Origin: Bryobacteraceae bacterium
Lineage (GTDB): Bacteria > Acidobacteriota > Terriglobia > Bryobacterales > Bryobacteraceae
NCBI GenBank assembly: GCA_019748195.1
Contig: JAIEPW010000051.1
Location: forward strand, 1-56,118
DNA: 56,118 bases
Reading direction: 5' to 3'
This document shows positions 1 through 8,246 of the stretch, in pieces (position 1 is the first letter of the stretch; each line of letters begins with the position of its first letter). The notes beneath the pieces were generated by a model. The model did not search any database. It was not told the origin of the DNA and worked only from the letters and a program-made list of their open reading frames with translations. The position numbers and the translations under genes are program-made.

Positions 1-59
1 TCCGGGAGGAGCATTACGCCCGCCATCATCCAGGCGAGCGGGATTTTCAGTTGTCTCAT
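1..59 (-). CDS. Partial gene: N-terminus of a secreted protein
   Basis: Nineteen codons of a minus-strand gene that leaves the window at its left edge. The ATG (59-57) is preceded by a good ribosome site, AAGGAG, at about 64-69. The visible peptide is a positively charged start followed by a hydrophobic stretch (MRQLKIPLAW, then MMAGVMLLP), which looks like a signal peptide. It lies 77 bases downstream of the TonB-type receptor on the same strand and is probably in the same transcription unit. The function cannot be told from this fragment. Confidence 0.6.
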   Translation of the reverse strand, partial: MRQLKIPLAWMMAGVMLLP

Positions 60-135
60 ACGTCTCCTTAACAATTCGCTGCCGCGGTGGGACAGTCGTG
101 AAGGGATACGGCAGCCGCGGCGAATCGGATTGCCC

Positions 136-2202
136 CTACTTGCCGCGAAAACGAAATGCGATACCCACGGTGACCGTGAGAGGGTATCCGGGGGTACCGT
201 GGATGCCAAATGCGGCCGGGCGTCCCGCCGGCCGCGATTCCAGGTAGTTCTGCGTTTCGTAGTAGAAGCGATCGGTGACGTTGTCGATCGCGAAATTCAG
301 ATCCAGCCCCCGCCGGATCCTGCGCACCACGCTGAGATCCACTACCGTGTGCCCGGAAGCGGCGATCGTCGGATTCTCGCCATCCAGCCGGTAGCGGTTG
401 ATGGCGCGCATTCGCAATGATCCGCTCCAGCCTCGCCACGCGCTCAGCGTCAGGCCCGCGTTGGCCACGAACTGAGGCGCACGGTCTACATAAATGCGCG
501 GCGAGGTCCCGCGGTAGAACGAATTGAAGACTTTGGTCACGCCGCCGCTAAAGCTCAGGCGGCGCGTAATCTCGAACGACGCCTTGGTCTCGACGCCGTA
601 TGCGCGGGAGGGTCCCAGAAACTCGAGCGAGCCGTCGTCCGCGATGTAAACGAGCTCGTTGGAGCGGTCGATCCAGAAGAACGCGGCGGATACTCCCACC
701 CGTTCCCAACGCCCGGCCGCGCCCGCCTGATAGAAGTCCGTGGTGGCGATCTTGGTTCCGCCGGGAGCTTGAGTCAGACTGCGCGCATCGGTCGAGGAAA
801 TGCCCCGGCCGTAATTGGCGTGCAGCGTCACCGGAATTCGCCGGGAGAGCGTGTACGCGATCGCCGCCTTGGGCTGGAAGCTGCCCTGCCATTCCGTTGC
901 GCTCCATTCCGGCGTCACGCGGTCGCGGACGCCGAAGCGGAACACATCCCAGCGCAGTCCCCCGCTCAACTGCAGGCGGTCGCCGAGCAGCGACAGCGAC
1001 TCCTGCACGTAGCCCGCCCCGTTGCCGACGTTGACGTTGGCGCGCGTGGTGACCCCGATGGGATCGCGGCCCACGCGCGGGAACAGTCCCACGTTCACCT
1101 GGTTGGCGTGGAAGTTGCCCCCCGCCGTGAGCAGGCTGATCCTTCCCAGCACGCGGTGCGGCCGCGAATATTGCGCGTTGACGCCCTGCTGCAGACGCGA
1201 GTCATGCTGCTGGATGCCGTCGCCGTTCACCGGATCGTTGAGGAAGAAGGTGAAGTTCGAGTACATGTCCAGTAGGGAACGGGCAAGAAACGCATCCACC
1301 TTCCACATCGCGCCGCGGCCGAGTTCGTGACGGTAGTAGCCCGCCACGGTTCCGTTGCGCGTCCGCCCGCCGTCGCCGGGGTCGAGAGATCCGTAGGCGT
1401 CCAGCCGCCCCGCGTCCACTTCCGCCAGCGGGATCTGACCGGAGGAGTCATAGTCATTGCGCCCGCCGTTCATCTTGACGGCGAAGCTGCGATGCTCGTC
1501 CAGCCGGCGCGTGAAGTTCGCCGTAAGGTTGTCGCGCCGGTAGTTCAAGGGGCGAATAAACGGACCATCGGAGTGGGACCCCTCATAGGCGAGGAAGGAA
1601 TCCACGGCCCGGATGTCCGGGCTGAAGGCAAGAAATCCGCGCTGGCTGTGGAATGAGCCGCCCTGCATACGCACCGTCCATTGATCGGGAAGCGACTCGC
1701 GCAACTGGATGTGCACCACGCCGAGCCCGCTGAAATCGCCGTACTCCGGGCTGAATGGCCCGTTGATCAGCCGGGCTTCCTGAATCAACTCCGGAGTGAG
1801 CGACTTCAGCGAGCCCAGGTATCCCTGCCCATGTCCCTGCGACGGCTGGTTTTGCTGCACATTGTCGACCAGCACCTTGAGCCCGCCGTTAACCCCGCCG
1901 TGGTCCAGGTTGAACCCAAAACGGCGGATTTCAATCGACTTGCCGCCGCCCTCGTGCTGACCCGCGTTCAGCCCGGCGTTCAGTTGATGGAACACCTGGT
2001 CGTCGCGGGAGAAGAGCGTTTCCTGAAATACCGCGGCATTGCGATAGTCGAGCGAAGGCTCGATCGGCTTGGCGGTAATGACAATCGAGGTGTGCAGCGG
2101 CGGAATCGCCGGTTTCACGTCGGGCAGGGTCGCGGGCTGCTGCCCGATTGCGCGGCACAACGGCAGCAACGGCAGGATGAATCGAATCGGGGAAAAGGCC
2201 AT
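136..2202 (-). CDS. TonB-dependent outer-membrane receptor
   Basis: About 688 residues. I start it at ATG 2202 because GAGGAG sits five bases upstream and the protein then opens with a signal peptide (MAFSPIRFILPLLPLCRAIG); the frame stays open further upstream but codes no plausible leader. After a short linker a plug-like region follows (IVITAKP, then LNAGLNAGQH and VLVDNVQQNQPSQGHGQGYLGSLKSL). The remainder has the alternating polar/hydrophobic pattern of an outer-membrane beta barrel and ends in a strand-like VGIAFRFRGK. Such receptors import iron complexes, cobalamin or other large ligands with TonB energy; the ligand here is unknown. The C-terminus lacks the common terminal aromatic residue. 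The partial secreted-protein gene follows downstream. Confidence 0.85.
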   Translation of the reverse strand: MAFSPIRFILPLLPLCRAIGQQPATLPDVKPAIPPLHTSIVITAKPIEPSLDYRNAAVFQETLFSRDDQVFHQLNAGLNAGQHEGGGKSIEIRRFGFNLDHGGVNGGLKVLVDNVQQNQPSQGHGQGYLGSLKSLTPELIQEARLINGPFSPEYGDFSGLGVVHIQLRESLPDQWTVRMQGGSFHSQRGFLAFSPDIRAVDSFLAYEGSHSDGPFIRPLNYRRDNLTANFTRRLDEHRSFAVKMNGGRNDYDSSGQIPLAEVDAGRLDAYGSLDPGDGGRTRNGTVAGYYRHELGRGAMWKVDAFLARSLLDMYSNFTFFLNDPVNGDGIQQHDSRLQQGVNAQYSRPHRVLGRISLLTAGGNFHANQVNVGLFPRVGRDPIGVTTRANVNVGNGAGYVQESLSLLGDRLQLSGGLRWDVFRFGVRDRVTPEWSATEWQGSFQPKAAIAYTLSRRIPVTLHANYGRGISSTDARSLTQAPGGTKIATTDFYQAGAAGRWERVGVSAAFFWIDRSNELVYIADDGSLEFLGPSRAYGVETKASFEITRRLSFSGGVTKVFNSFYRGTSPRIYVDRAPQFVANAGLTLSAWRGWSGSLRMRAINRYRLDGENPTIAASGHTVVDLSVVRRIRRGLDLNFAIDNVTDRFYYETQNYLESRPAGRPAAFGIHGTPGYPLTVTVGIAFRFRGK

Positions 2203-2210
2203 GGAACTCC

Positions 2211-2226
2211 TCAGCGGAGTTACGAA
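2211..2226. repeat. 16-bp direct repeat, left copy
   Basis: The 16-mer TCAGCGGAGTTACGAA occurs here and again at 2601-2616. The left copy lies in the 5' leader of the receptor gene, next to its ribosome site; the right copy lies just after the ParD-like gene. An exact 16-base match within 400 bases is very unlikely by chance. Confidence 0.85.
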
Positions 2227-2318
2227 GGAACCCCCTGATTGGATGTTGAACGGGAATGCCGTGCGGCGGACCGCCGGCCTTGGTTCCGAATCGTTAGGTA
2301 ATGAAGTGGAGAGCAGCC

Positions 2319-2588
2319 ATGACGATAAACCTAAGTGCCGAACAGGAACGGTTGATCGCCGAGGCCCTTCAGGCTGGCGGTTACGAAAGCGCCAACGATG
2401 TGATTGCACGCGCCCTGGAGGTTCTGCGGGCCGAGGACGGACTCCTTCACGAGCAGAGAGACGAGATCGAATCGAAGATCGATCGGGCTCTGGCGCAATT
2501 CGAGAACGGTCAATCCTTCACCGCTGACAACGCCCGTGCGGATATGGAGCAACGCAAGGCCGATTGGCTTCGTGACCATTCCGGCTGA
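2319..2588 (+). CDS. ParD-like antitoxin, orphan
   Basis: Eighty-nine residues. ATG 2319 was chosen over the in-frame ATG at 2301 because GGAG lies just upstream and the protein then opens MTINLSAEQERLIAEAL, the usual ParD/CopG ribbon-helix-helix start (beta strand, then two helices). The middle, GGYESANDVIARALEVLR, matches the ParD DNA-binding and dimerising half. The C-terminal part is acidic and helical, as expected for a toxin-binding tail. ParD proteins neutralise ParE toxins and repress their own promoter. No ParE-like frame fits in the 49 bases before the chrB stop, so the toxin is missing or elsewhere. The gene is bracketed by 16-bp direct repeats. Confidence 0.75.
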   Translation: MTINLSAEQERLIAEALQAGGYESANDVIARALEVLRAEDGLLHEQRDEIESKIDRALAQFENGQSFTADNARADMEQRKADWLRDHSG

Positions 2589-2600
2589 TGGCTACTCCCG

Positions 2601-2616
2601 TCAGCGGAGTTACGAA
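2601..2616. repeat. 16-bp direct repeat, right copy
   Basis: Exact second copy of the 16-mer at 2211-2226, thirteen bases after the stop of the ParD-like gene. The pair encloses about 375 bases that hold only that gene and its presumed promoter, so the unit could be a small inserted or captured cassette. Confidence 0.85.
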
Positions 2617-2637
2617 AAAGTTCCACGTTTGGATATG

Positions 2638-3501
2638 TCAGGCGAATCCGGCGGCGATCGTGTCCAGCAGGACGGCGGAGTGTTCCAGCCGGTCCGCATC
2701 CTGCGGGAAACGCCGGATGATCCCTTCCAGCATCGCCGCAAAGCCCGCCGTTTCCGGACGCTGGAACTTGCCGTCCTTCAGGTCCAGGTCGTGAACCATT
2801 TCGGCGACCGAGCGCAGGCTCGGCGTGTCCAAGCCCGCCGTGTGCAGCAGCACCTCGAACGTGCAACGGTCGTCCTGGTGCGTGTATTCGCCTTCGTACA
2901 TGTCGAAACGGATCTCGCCGGGTTGGTGGACGTACTCCGCCGGATCGACGAAGCGGAAGCGGGCAGCGGGATCCAGGTGGCGGCGAATCAGCCATGCCGA
3001 CGACATCCGGTCCACCTTCACGCCGCGCCGGGTCACCCAGGTGGCGCCGCGCGGAAACAGACTCAACGCCGGGCTTCCGGCTTCCGGGGATTCCATTTTC
3101 TTCAACAATTCCATCACTTTGTCCTTTCCCGGCGCATCGAAAAAGTCGATTCGAACGATTTCCGCCAGGCGCTTGCGTATCCGTGCCGGATTGGTCTCGC
3201 CGCCCGCAAGCAACTCTTCGTAATCGTGACTCCGATCGTCCTGGAACAGGCGGATCAGTTCCTCGTGGGTCAGTCCGGCAAGGAACTCGCCCCGCAGAAT
3301 CCAGGCTTCCCCGCCGCCCGCCAGGATCTCCTTCCGCAACCACTCGAAGTCCTCGCCGGTATCTTCGCGGTCGGGCAGCACGTACGCCGATTTCTTCACC
3401 GCGAGTGCCCCTAATTGTTTGATTCGACGCAAGATTTTAGCGCGGAGATAGAGCGGGGCGGGCGGGATTTGGTGCAGTAAAAGGAGCCAGGTCGAGTTCA
3501 T
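2638..3501 (-). CDS. chrB: Chromate resistance protein ChrB family
   Basis: 287 residues, ATG 3501. The N-terminal half (WLLLLHQIPPAPLYLRAKILRRIKQLGALAVKKSAYVLP) matches the ChrB N domain. The C-terminal half (TWVTRRGVKVDRMSSAWLIRRHLDP, then FDMYEGEYTHQDDRCTFEVLL) matches the ChrB C domain. In characterised systems ChrB is a chromate-responsive regulator of the ChrA efflux pump. No chrA is in the window, so the role here is inferred from the family only. A -10-like TATATT lies 11 bases upstream. The gene is divergent from the aminotransferase at 3550, and the shared 48-bp region holds inverted repeats that could be its own operator. Confidence 0.85.
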   Translation of the reverse strand: MNSTWLLLLHQIPPAPLYLRAKILRRIKQLGALAVKKSAYVLPDREDTGEDFEWLRKEILAGGGEAWILRGEFLAGLTHEELIRLFQDDRSHDYEELLAGGETNPARIRKRLAEIVRIDFFDAPGKDKVMELLKKMESPEAGSPALSLFPRGATWVTRRGVKVDRMSSAWLIRRHLDPAARFRFVDPAEYVHQPGEIRFDMYEGEYTHQDDRCTFEVLLHTAGLDTPSLRSVAEMVHDLDLKDGKFQRPETAGFAAMLEGIIRRFPQDADRLEHSAVLLDTIAAGFA

Positions 3502-3512
3502 TGCCTCTTGTC

Positions 3513-3549
3513 AATATAGCAGTAACTACTGTAATGTAGCAATAGCTAT
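3513..3549. promoter_or_regulatory. Divergent promoter/operator between chrB and the aminotransferase
   Basis: An AT-rich island in a GC-rich region. It contains a palindrome, CAGTA-AC-TACTG (3520-3531), and wider inverted arms TATAGC (3515-3520) and GCTATA (3545-3550). On the minus strand TATATT (3518-3513) is a good -10 for chrB. The symmetry suggests a regulator site controlling both genes; ChrB itself is an obvious candidate, but this is inference. Confidence 0.45.
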
Positions 3550-4641
3550 ATGACACGCCGTCACTGGATAGGTGGATGCTTCTTCGCGCCGGAACTCGCC
3601 TTCGCGCAGCACGCGGCGATCGCCGGCGCCGTCCCGCCCGGCACAATCTGGCTGAACGCCAATGAAAGCCCCGAAGGACCGCCAAAGTCCGCGGTGGCCG
3701 CGCTGCGCAAGGCGGCAGCCGACGCGGGCCGCTACTCGCACCGCGCATTTCCGGATATCGAGCGGGCGATCGCCGCCGCGGTGGGGCTGGGGCCGGAGCA
3801 GATCCTGCTGGGCAGCGGCTCCAGCCAGGTGCTGCATTGCGCGTTGCAGGCGTTCACGGGTCCCGGGCGCGGGTTTGTGACCTCATGGCCGACCTGGGAG
3901 ATGTGCGCGGAGATGGCGGGGCGTCTGGGCGCGCACGTGGTCAAGGTTCCTATGACCCGCACCTGGGCCGTTGATGTCGAACGGATGGCTCAAGAAGCTC
4001 GGCGATTGCCCTCGGGGTTGGTTCACCTGGGGAATCCAAACAATCCAACTTCCTCGATGACGCCGCCGGCCGCGATCTCCTGGCTGGCGGAGAACCTGCC
4101 GGAGGGATGGAAAGTGCTCATCGATGAAGCCTATATGGACTATGTCCCGGACTCGGAGCAGGCCGGCGGGATCCGCCTGGTGAAACAGGGCCGGCCCGTG
4201 ATTGTGACCCGCACTTTTTCCAAGCTCTTCGGCTTGGCGGGGGCGCGCATCGGCTTCGGCTGCGCGCGACCGGAACTGGTGGCGGAAATGCGACCCTTCC
4301 GGGAGAATGTCGTGAGCATTCTGGGGGCTCGCGCGGCGGTGGCGGCGCTCGCCGAGGGTCCCGATTTCGTTGCTCGCCGGCGCGAGTCCCGCCTCCAGGT
4401 GCGAGCCGGGTTCTGCCGCTGGCTGGACTCACGGGGTTTGGAGTACATCCCGCCAAGCGCCAACTTCGTGCTGATTCACGTACGCCGGCCGGTGACCGGC
4501 GTGATTCCGGCTTTGATCCGCCGCGGCATCGCGCCGGGCAGGCGCTTCGACTCTCTGGATGGCTGGTTGCGCCTCACCATCGGGACGCGTGCCGAGATGG
4601 ACAAGGTAACGACGCACCTTCCCGCGGTGCTGGCTGGCTAG
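3550..4641 (+). CDS. Secreted HisC-like PLP-dependent aminotransferase
   Basis: 363 residues. It is a fold-type I aminotransferase: substrate-end motif WLNANESPEGPP (N-terminal), HLGNPNNPTSS in the middle, DEAYMDY for PLP ring contacts, and RTFSKLFGLAGARIGF with the Schiff-base lysine. The start MTRRHWIGGCFFAPELAFAQ has a twin-arginine pair before a hydrophobic stretch, so Tat export of the folded, PLP-loaded enzyme is likely. It resembles histidinol-phosphate aminotransferase, but a separate hisC lies in the his operon at 26032, so this copy probably acts on another substrate. No clear ribosome site precedes ATG 3550. Its stop overlaps the stop of the convergent small gene through a shared CTAG. 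Confidence 0.8.
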   Translation: MTRRHWIGGCFFAPELAFAQHAAIAGAVPPGTIWLNANESPEGPPKSAVAALRKAAADAGRYSHRAFPDIERAIAAAVGLGPEQILLGSGSSQVLHCALQAFTGPGRGFVTSWPTWEMCAEMAGRLGAHVVKVPMTRTWAVDVERMAQEARRLPSGLVHLGNPNNPTSSMTPPAAISWLAENLPEGWKVLIDEAYMDYVPDSEQAGGIRLVKQGRPVIVTRTFSKLFGLAGARIGFGCARPELVAEMRPFRENVVSILGARAAVAALAEGPDFVARRRESRLQVRAGFCRWLDSRGLEYIPPSANFVLIHVRRPVTGVIPALIRRGIAPGRRFDSLDGWLRLTIGTRAEMDKVTTHLPAVLAG

Positions 4642-4871
4642 GAAGTTCTTTTGTTGCCTAAAGATGCCAGTAGGGAAGCGTTTGCCGCCGCGATCGGAAG
4701 CTGCACCGGCTTCCCGGCCGAGACGCAGTCCCAGACCTGGTAGGCAACCGCGCCGGCAAGCAGCGCCAGCAGGCAGGCCAGGTTGCGATTGAAGGGCATC
4801 ATCTCCATACGCGAAAAACGGGCGAAGAACAGGTCGGCTCTGATAAAATAGAGCTTCCGAGCGAAGTTCAT
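4638..4871 (-). CDS. Small hypothetical membrane protein
   Basis: About 77 residues from ATG 4871. One clear hydrophobic segment (NLACLLALLAGAVAYQVW) follows a basic N-terminal part; the tail is polar. A purine-rich GGGAGGGA sits directly before the ATG, close for a ribosome site, and an inner ATG at about 4809 with GGAG is an alternative start. The stop overlaps the aminotransferase stop exactly in CTAG, an arrangement seen at two other convergent pairs here, which supports it being a real gene. No family recognised. Confidence 0.4.
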   Translation of the reverse strand: MNFARKLYFIRADLFFARFSRMEMMPFNRNLACLLALLAGAVAYQVWDCVSAGKPVQLPIAAANASLLASLGNKRTS

Positions 4872-4911
4872 TCCCTCCCCCAAATCAGTACGGTTCTAAG
4901 GAGTTATTGGA

Positions 4912-7476
4912 TTGCCAGACAACGAGCAGCAGTTGCCTTTGACGCCGCCCGGCGGCGGCGATGGCGGGTCCCGCAACCTCATCCCGATCAACATCGAAGA
5001 CGAGATGCGCCGGTCCTACCTGGATTACGCGATGAGCGTGATCGTGGGCCGCGCGCTTCCCGATGTCCGGGACGGACTGAAGCCGGTACACCGGCGGATT
5101 CTGTATGGCGTTTCGGAGATGGGACTGTATTACAACCGGGCTCCGAAGAAGTGCGCGCGCATCGTTGGCGACGTGCTCGGGAAATATCACCCGCACGGTG
5201 ACGCGCCGGTTTACGACGCCTTGGTGCGCATGGCGCAGAACTTCTCGATGCGCTACCCGCTGATCGACGGGCAGGGCAATTTCGGATCGGTGGACGGCGA
5301 TCCCCCGGCGGCGATGCGGTACACCGAAGCGCGGCTGTCGCGCATTGCTTCGGCCCTGCTGGAGGACATCGACAAGGAAACGGTCGACTTCAAGGCGAAT
5401 TACGACGACAGCACGGTGGAACCGGAGGTGCTGCCGACCCGCATCCCCAACCTGCTGCTGAACGGTTCGGAAGGCATCGCGGTGGGCATGGCGACGCGCA
5501 TTCCGCCGCACAACCTGACGGAACTGATCAACGCCTGCATCCACCTGGTGCAGCATCCCACCGCCGATCTGGCCAAGATCATGGAGTTCGTGCAAGGCCC
5601 GGACTTCCCCACCGGCGGGTTCATTCTGGGCAAGAACGGCATCTACGATTACTTCCGTACGGGCCGCGGATCGCTGAAGCTGCGAGCCAGGGCGGCCATC
5701 GAGAAATTGGGCAAGGATCGGGAGGCGATTATCGTCACCGAGATCCCGTTCCAGGTGAACAAGGCCCGCCTGATCGAGCACGCGGCGGCGTTGGTGAACG
5801 AGAAGAAGATCGAGGGGATCTCCGAGATCCGGGACGAAAGCGACCGCGACGGAATGCGCATCGTCTTCGAGCTGAAGCGCGGCGAGCAGGCGGAGGTGAT
5901 CCTCAACAACCTCTACAAGCACACGCAACTGCAGACCAACTTCGGCGTGATCATGCTGGCGATCGTGAACGGCCAGCCCCGCGAGATGGGGCTGGTGGAG
6001 ATGCTGCGCCGCTTCCTCGATCATCGCGTGGACGTGGTGCGGCGACGCACCGACTACCTGCTGCGCAAGGCCCGCGAGCGCGAGCATCTGCTGCTCGGTT
6101 TCCAGAAGGCGCTGGACCGCATTGAAAGCGTCATCGCGCTGATCCGCGCCTCCACCAATCCCAAGGAAGCGCGCGAAGCGTTGACCGGCAACGCATTCTC
6201 TGACCGGCAGACGGCCGCGGTGCGCGCCGCGGGCGGCGCGGCGCTGATCTGGGACTTCAGCGAGCGCCAGGCGCAAGCCATCATCGAATTGCAGCTCCAG
6301 CGCCTGACTTCGATGGAGCAGCAGAAGATCCTGGACGAGCTGGCCGATATACAGAAGCAGATCTCGGAGTACCTGGAGATCCTGGGTTCGGATAAGGTTC
6401 TGCGCGGCGTGATCGTGAAGGAATTGAAGGAAGTCCAGAAGGACTTCGGCGACGAACGCCGTACGGAATTGATGGAGGACACCGGCGAGATCCGCCTGGA
6501 AGATCTGGTTCAGGTGGAGGACGTGGCGGTTACGGTGACCCGCGGCGGCTACGTGAAGCGCACGGCGGTGGATACCTACCGGCGGCAGTCGCGCGGCGGC
6601 AAGGGCCGGATCGGCATGGGAACCCGGGCCGAGGATGCGGTGGAGCGCCTGGTGATCGCCTCCACGCACGCCTACATGCTCATGTTCACCACCAAGGGCC
6701 GCGTGTACTGGCTGAAGATATACGAGATTCCGGACGCCGGCACCACCGGCAAGGGCAAGCACATCTCGAACCTGATCAACCTGCAGCCGGACGAGAGCGT
6801 GCAGGCGTTCCTGGCGGTGAAGGACTTCGTTCCGGACCGTTTCATCGTGATGGTGACCAAGCAGGGCGTCATCAAGAAGAGCGAGTTGACGGAGTTCGAC
6901 AACCCGATGGCTCGCGGCATCATCGCGCTGTCGCTGGATGAAGGCGATGAGCTGATTTCCGCCCGGCTTTCCAACGGGAAGAACTACATCTTCATCGCGA
7001 CTCACGAAGGCAAGGCGATCCGCTTCGAGGAAGAGGATGTCCGGCCCATGGGCCGTCCGGCGCGCGGCGTGCGGGCCATGGACCTCGCCGATGAGGATTA
7101 CATCGTATCGGCGGAAGTGGTGGAGAAGGACGGCCTGATTCTGTCGATTTCGGAACAGGGTTACGGCAAGCGCACCGAGTTAAACGAGTACCGTCTGACC
7201 GGCCGAGGCGGCAAGGGCGTCATCAACATGAAGGTGACCAATAAGACCGGCAAGGTGGTTACGGCGCTTTGCGTTCGCGAAGACAGCGACCTGATGATCA
7301 TCACCCAGGACGGGAAGATCATCCGGATCGAAGCGAGCGAAATTCGCGCCGCGGGCCGCGCCACCCAAGGCGTCCGGCTGGTGCGCATGGAGGAAGGCGA
7401 TCGGGTGGCGGCGGCCAGCGTGATTCCGGAAGCGGAAGAAGTGGCCAACGGGCAGGAGGACCTGCCGCTGCAGTAG
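4912..7476 (+). CDS. gyrA: DNA gyrase subunit A
   Basis: 854 residues. TTG 4912 is the start: AAGGAG at 4898-4903 is spaced eight bases from it and no ATG is available. The catalytic tyrosine is Y137 in [10 protein letters not shown]. The winged-helix region [12 protein letters not shown], the coiled-coil ending [18 protein letters not shown], and a C-terminal DNA-wrapping domain are all present. A GyrA-box-like QSRGGKG separates it from ParC. Gyrase introduces negative supercoils as GyrA2GyrB2; gyrB is not in this window. The residue equivalent to E. coli Ser83 is Ala98, with Pro99 next to it, a natural variant linked in other bacteria to weaker quinolone binding. The gene appears to stand alone and is followed by a hairpin. 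Confidence 0.97.
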   Translation: MPDNEQQLPLTPPGGGDGGSRNLIPINIEDEMRRSYLDYAMSVIVGRALPDVRDGLKPVHRRILYGVSEMGLYYNRAPKKCARIVGDVLGKYHPHGDAPVYDALVRMAQNFSMRYPLIDGQGNFGSVDGDPPAAMRYTEARLSRIASALLEDIDKETVDFKANYDDSTVEPEVLPTRIPNLLLNGSEGIAVGMATRIPPHNLTELINACIHLVQHPTADLAKIMEFVQGPDFPTGGFILGKNGIYDYFRTGRGSLKLRARAAIEKLGKDREAIIVTEIPFQVNKARLIEHAAALVNEKKIEGISEIRDESDRDGMRIVFELKRGEQAEVILNNLYKHTQLQTNFGVIMLAIVNGQPREMGLVEMLRRFLDHRVDVVRRRTDYLLRKAREREHLLLGFQKALDRIESVIALIRASTNPKEAREALTGNAFSDRQTAAVRAAGGAALIWDFSERQAQAIIELQLQRLTSMEQQKILDELADIQKQISEYLEILGSDKVLRGVIVKELKEVQKDFGDERRTELMEDTGEIRLEDLVQVEDVAVTVTRGGYVKRTAVDTYRRQSRGGKGRIGMGTRAEDAVERLVIASTHAYMLMFTTKGRVYWLKIYEIPDAGTTGKGKHISNLINLQPDESVQAFLAVKDFVPDRFIVMVTKQGVIKKSELTEFDNPMARGIIALSLDEGDELISARLSNGKNYIFIATHEGKAIRFEEEDVRPMGRPARGVRAMDLADEDYIVSAEVVEKDGLILSISEQGYGKRTELNEYRLTGRGGKGVINMKVTNKTGKVVTALCVREDSDLMIITQDGKIIRIEASEIRAAGRATQGVRLVRMEEGDRVAAASVIPEAEEVANGQEDLPLQ

Positions 7477-7491
7477 CCGAGGGTTACGGGG

Positions 7492-7510
7492 TCGGCGGAT
7501 GCTCCGCCGA
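7492..7510. terminator. Hairpin between gyrA and a convergent gene
   Basis: A perfect 8-bp stem, TCGGCGGA/TCCGCCGA, with a 3-base loop lies 15 bases after the gyrA stop and just before the stop of the minus-strand gene at 7513. There is no strong T tract on either side, so it may be a weak bidirectional terminator or an mRNA-stabilising hairpin. Confidence 0.5.
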
Positions 7511-7512
7511 TC

Positions 7513-7755
7513 TCAGATTATCTTGCCTTTGCATGGCTGCCCTCGGAGAAGGACGGTTTTGGGAATCGCGCATTCACCCGCAAGTGTGAAGTTTCTGGAC
7601 TCCTTGCACCACTCACCCTCAGGCACTTCGACGTTTTGATTTCGCCAGGTCCAGAGATCGACGAGATCGTCCGCGGTGAGGGATCGATCCTTGACCCGCT
7701 CGGCGAGATGAAGGCGGACAGCCCTGGAAAGCTGCGTCCAATCAATTCGGGGCAC
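7513..7755 (-). CDS. Unknown 80-residue protein, second of a pair
   Basis: GTG 7755 begins three bases after the stop of the upstream gene, so the two are co-transcribed. The protein opens with a helical, charged half (WTQLSRAVRLHLAERVKDRSLTADDLVDLWTWRN). It ends in a basic, cysteine-containing part (GEWCKES, GECAIPK, GQPCKGK). No family is recognised. The size, the tight coupling and the pairing with a mostly helical partner would fit a toxin-antitoxin or other two-part module, but no catalytic motif supports this. Confidence 0.6.
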   Translation of the reverse strand: MPRIDWTQLSRAVRLHLAERVKDRSLTADDLVDLWTWRNQNVEVPEGEWCKESRNFTLAGECAIPKTVLLRGQPCKGKII

Positions 7756-7758
7756 GGA

Positions 7759-8160
7759 TCAGTCGCTGTATCTCACGCCGAACAACTCTGTCTCAATGTG
7801 CTTCCACTGCCGGCGCGACTTGCCGGGGTCGGGTTCGTTCTGAAAGTCCTGAATCATCCCACGAAGTTTCCGCTCGCGGGCTTCTCCCACTAGCTGTACG
7901 AATTTTTCTCGCGATTGAAGAAGTGAACCCATCTGCTGGTTGTTGAGAATTTCGGCAGCTTCCATCAGGGTACGGGATTCTAGAGATCGAGCCGCTTCGA
8001 GAATGCAGTCCACCGATACGAGCATGGAGCCGTCTCCCTGAAGGTTGCCCATCTGCAAGACCTTGCCGCCGAAGCGCCGAGTCAGATCGTCAACTTCAGC
8101 GGGTGAGAGCAGCACTTCTTCCCTAGCCAACTCACTCACGAACTCTTCAAAGGTCAACAT
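7759..8160 (-). CDS. Unknown 133-residue helical protein, first of a pair
   Basis: ATG 8160 is the start; the longer upstream frame runs into the NUDIX gene and is not used. The protein is predicted mainly helical: MLTFEEFVSELAREEVLLSPAEVDDLTRRF, then a segment on VDCILEAARSLESRTLMEAAEILNNQQM, and a charged C-terminal helix. Its base composition (for example AATCCCACGAAGTTTCC-like stretches) is less GC-rich than the neighbours. It is co-oriented and coupled to the gene at 7513. No family recognised. Confidence 0.6.
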   Translation of the reverse strand: MLTFEEFVSELAREEVLLSPAEVDDLTRRFGGKVLQMGNLQGDGSMLVSVDCILEAARSLESRTLMEAAEILNNQQMGSLLQSREKFVQLVGEARERKLRGMIQDFQNEPDPGKSRRQWKHIETELFGVRYSD

Positions 8161-8246
8161 CACCCTACTCCTGCCCGCGCAACGCTCAAAGTTCTCGGAA
8201 TCCAACAGACCCGTCGTCGATTTGACTGTAGCGCAGGATCCTTTTC

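Noticed and set aside
2588-2794. Possible ParE toxin after parD
   Set aside because: The frame contains no ParE-like strand-helix pattern and lies antisense to the chrB C-terminal domain.
4885-7005. Very long open frame (706 codons) antisense to gyrA
   Set aside because: It mirrors a fully conserved gyrA; its product is rich in His/Arg/Leu/Val typical of the reverse frame of GC-rich genes, with no domain.
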